This document shows positions 6,762-8,180 of a DNA stretch of 8,180 nt, piece by piece. Made by a program: the position numbers and the translations under genes. The notes under the pieces are model-generated. The model searched no databases and was not told the origin of the DNA. It saw only the letters and a list, made by a program, of their open reading frames with translations. Source of the DNA: Myxococcales bacterium (lineage in GTDB: Bacteria; Myxococcota_A; Polyangia; Polyangiales; Polyangiaceae); NCBI GenBank assembly GCA_023248785.1, contig JAHFDX010000141.1:1-8180 (forward strand). Reading direction: 5' to 3'. The first letter of the stretch is position 1. Every line of letters begins with the position of its first letter.

Positions 6762-7778
6762 TCAGTCCTTAATCGACTTCATGAACGCGATGATCGCGTC
6801 GATGTCCTTGTCTTTGACGGTCCCTTGAAACGACGGCATCAAGCTTGGTGACGGATAGCCCGCCACAATTTTTGCGTTCGGCGTCAAGATGGACTCGCGC
6901 ACATAATTCTCGTCGGCGACGACGTCGGTGCCGTCGGCCATCTTGTGGGACTTGCCGAAGAGGCCCTTCCACGTGGGCGCCGAACCTTTCGAACCGTCGA
7001 TCGTGTGGCAACCCGCGCACTGCTTCTTCGTCCAGATGGTCTTGCCTCGCTCGGCAAGCTTTGCCGGATCGCCTTTGAGATCCGGAGCGAGACCATCCAT
7101 GTACTTTTCGAAATCCTCGGGCGTGTTAACCACAACCTTTGCCCACATCGACCAGTGGCCCTTGAACTGCGAGGGCTGTAGCTCATCCCCGTTCGCGTCT
7201 TTGCTTCGTCCGCCACAGTATTCCGCACACATCAAATCGGTCTCGCCCGTCTTCGTGGGACGGAACCAGACGGACGTGTACATGCTGGGGACAAGGTCGC
7301 GCTTTGTTCGAAATCCTGGAACGTAAAACGCGTGGAGCACATCGGTCGACGACATCACAAGCTTGACGTTGCGATCCTTCGGTACGTGAAGCACGTTGTC
7401 GGATTCGCCATTCGGATACTCAAAGTCCCAACCCCATTGAAAACCCTTTACGCGGATCTCAATGGCATCTGCAGGAGGGATGGACAGGTCAATGTAGCCT
7501 TGAAAGCCCCAGTGAAAGAGCAAGACCAAGATGGGAATCGGCGCGATGGTCCATCCGAGTTCGAGAATCGGATAATGCTCCGTCGGCTCGGACTTGTGGC
7601 CGGGGCGCTTTCTGTACTTCCAGGCAAAAAAGACCATCGCGCCCACGATGCCTACAAAGAACGCGGCGCTAATCCAAAAGATGACTCCGAAGAGCCAGTC
7701 GATGGGGCCGGCCGATGTCGCCATCGCTTCGGGCAATTGGTACGAGACAGGATCGAGTGCGAGCATGACACCGTTCAT
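6762..7778 (-). CDS. coxB: Cytochrome c oxidase subunit II with fused cytochrome c domain (caa3-type)
   Basis: This 338-residue protein takes electrons from the donor and passes them through its CuA centre to subunit I. Two membrane helices (about 27-53 and 70-90) anchor a periplasmic cupredoxin domain with the aromatic strip FQWGWDFEYP (113-122). CuA ligands are H149 (VLHAFYVPGF), C184, E186 and C188 (CAEYC), then H208 and M211 (HWSM). A C-terminal cytochrome c domain follows, with CAGCH (254-258) for haem attachment and M314 (SLMPSF) as likely axial ligand, which makes this a caa3-type oxidase. The CuA loop is abnormal: the family pattern C-x3-C-x3-H-x2-M becomes C-x3-C-x19-H-x2-M because of sixteen extra residues after C188. 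All ligands are still present. No signal peptide or lipobox is seen before the first helix. The ATG overlaps the SCO stop in ATGA, and an AGGAAG ribosome-binding site lies at 7787-7792. Confidence 0.96.
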   Translation of the reverse strand: MNGVMLALDPVSYQLPEAMATSAGPIDWLFGVIFWISAAFFVGIVGAMVFFAWKYRKRPGHKSEPTEHYPILELGWTIAPIPILVLLFHWGFQGYIDLSIPPADAIEIRVKGFQWGWDFEYPNGESDNVLHVPKDRNVKLVMSSTDVLHAFYVPGFRTKRDLVPSMYTSVWFRPTKTGETDLMCAEYCGGRSKDANGDELQPSQFKGHWSMWAKVVVNTPEDFEKYMDGLAPDLKGDPAKLAERGKTIWTKKQCAGCHTIDGSKGSAPTWKGLFGKSHKMADGTDVVADENYVRESILTPNAKIVAGYPSPSLMPSFQGTVKDKDIDAIIAFMKSIKD

Positions 7779-8180
7779 GATTGACGCTTCCTGCGCTCAC
7801 GCGCCCACAGCGCGGTAAGGACACTTCCGAGAGCAACCGCCGTGGCTCCTCCGCCAAGGCGCATGATGTTCATCGCCATCGGGACGTACTTCTTCCCCTT
7901 CGGATCGTAATGGTAACAATACATGAGCAATTTCTCGCCGGTCGTCAGGCGGCCTTCGGAAGCCTCCATCAAACCGAAGCGAACATCACTTGAGTCGAAC
8001 TCGATGCCATAAAGATAGCGAGCGAGAATGCCCTTCGGAGTGAGCACGTAGATCGCAGCCGGGTGCGCGTACTCCTTCTTTTCAGCATCGTATCGATATT
8101 GAAATCCGACAGCGCCGGTTACTTTTTCAATCGCCGCGGGCTGCCCCACGAGAAAGCGCCAGCCCTTCGCACTTCGGCCG
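7775..8180 (-). CDS. SCO1/SenC-family copper chaperone, C-terminal part (partial)
   Basis: The reading frame is open to the right edge of the window, so the start and the copper-binding CxxxC motif lie outside it; the visible part is about 134 residues. The GTG at 8149 is an internal codon, because the family motif GWRFLVG begins before it. SCO marks are WRFLVG, AVGFQYRYD, then YAHPAAIYVLTPKG, whose His (codon 8063-8065) is the third conserved copper ligand of the family, and CYHYDPKGKKY near the end. A hydrophobic segment in the last 30 residues followed by RERRKRQ suggests a C-terminal membrane anchor. SCO proteins are thioredoxin-like periplasmic copper carriers that metallate the CuA site of subunit II; the gene sits directly before coxB and overlaps it by four bases, which fits that role. 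Confidence 0.9.
   Translation of the reverse strand, partial: GRSAKGWRFLVGQPAAIEKVTGAVGFQYRYDAEKKEYAHPAAIYVLTPKGILARYLYGIEFDSSDVRFGLMEASEGRLTTGEKLLMYCYHYDPKGKKYVPMAMNIMRLGGGATAVALGSVLTALWARERRKRQS

Noticed and set aside
8147..8149. GTG at 8149 as the start of the SCO gene
   Set aside because: The conserved segment GWRFL lies before this codon in the same frame and the frame stays open to the window edge, so the gene is truncated by the window and does not start there.

Overview
The window reads as a moderately GC-rich chromosome segment from a Gram-negative bacterium. The aa3/caa3-type cytochrome oxidase genes, the lipoboxes followed by outer-membrane-type residues and the general protein style suggest Myxococcota or a related 'deltaproteobacterial' lineage. 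That placement is inference; there is no rRNA or other marker to fix it.

Right part (about 2934-8180, minus strand, read from right to left): a tightly packed respiratory operon. It runs from the C-terminal part of a SCO1/SenC copper chaperone (cut by the window end) through coxB (subunit II with a fused cytochrome c domain, so a caa3-type oxidase), coxA (subunit I), coxC (subunit III) and coxD (subunit IV) to an unrecognised lipoprotein. SCO/coxB overlap in ATGA and coxD/lipoprotein in TTGA; the other gaps are 26 to 50 bases. The chaperone would load the CuA centre of CoxB, CoxA holds the haem a and haem a3-CuB centres, and CoxC and CoxD are accessory membrane subunits. The operon promoter and any upstream electron-donor complex lie off the right edge.

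Middle part (2212-2896, minus strand): a two-gene module of a 73-residue protein overlapping by 8 bases a small nucleotidyltransferase-fold protein. It resembles a toxin-antitoxin-like or accessory pair and may be read through from the cox operon. Its last gene converges on an arginase/agmatinase-family hydrolase gene on the plus strand (1106-2215), and the two stop codons interlock in one CTAG.

Left part: the arginase-family gene is divergent from a second unrecognised lipoprotein gene (97-981, minus strand), with a 124-base intergenic region between them. The first 39 bases may be the tail of another plus-strand gene.

Most of the window is ordinary respiratory machinery. The points that deserve a second look are a 16-residue insertion inside the otherwise very rigid CuA-binding loop of CoxB, a long cysteine-containing periplasmic loop in CoxC, His-rich N-terminal tails on three oxidase subunits, the coupled lipoprotein, and the small protein/nucleotidyltransferase pair. 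I saw no clear evidence of a wholly new system, mobile element, CRISPR array or RNA gene.
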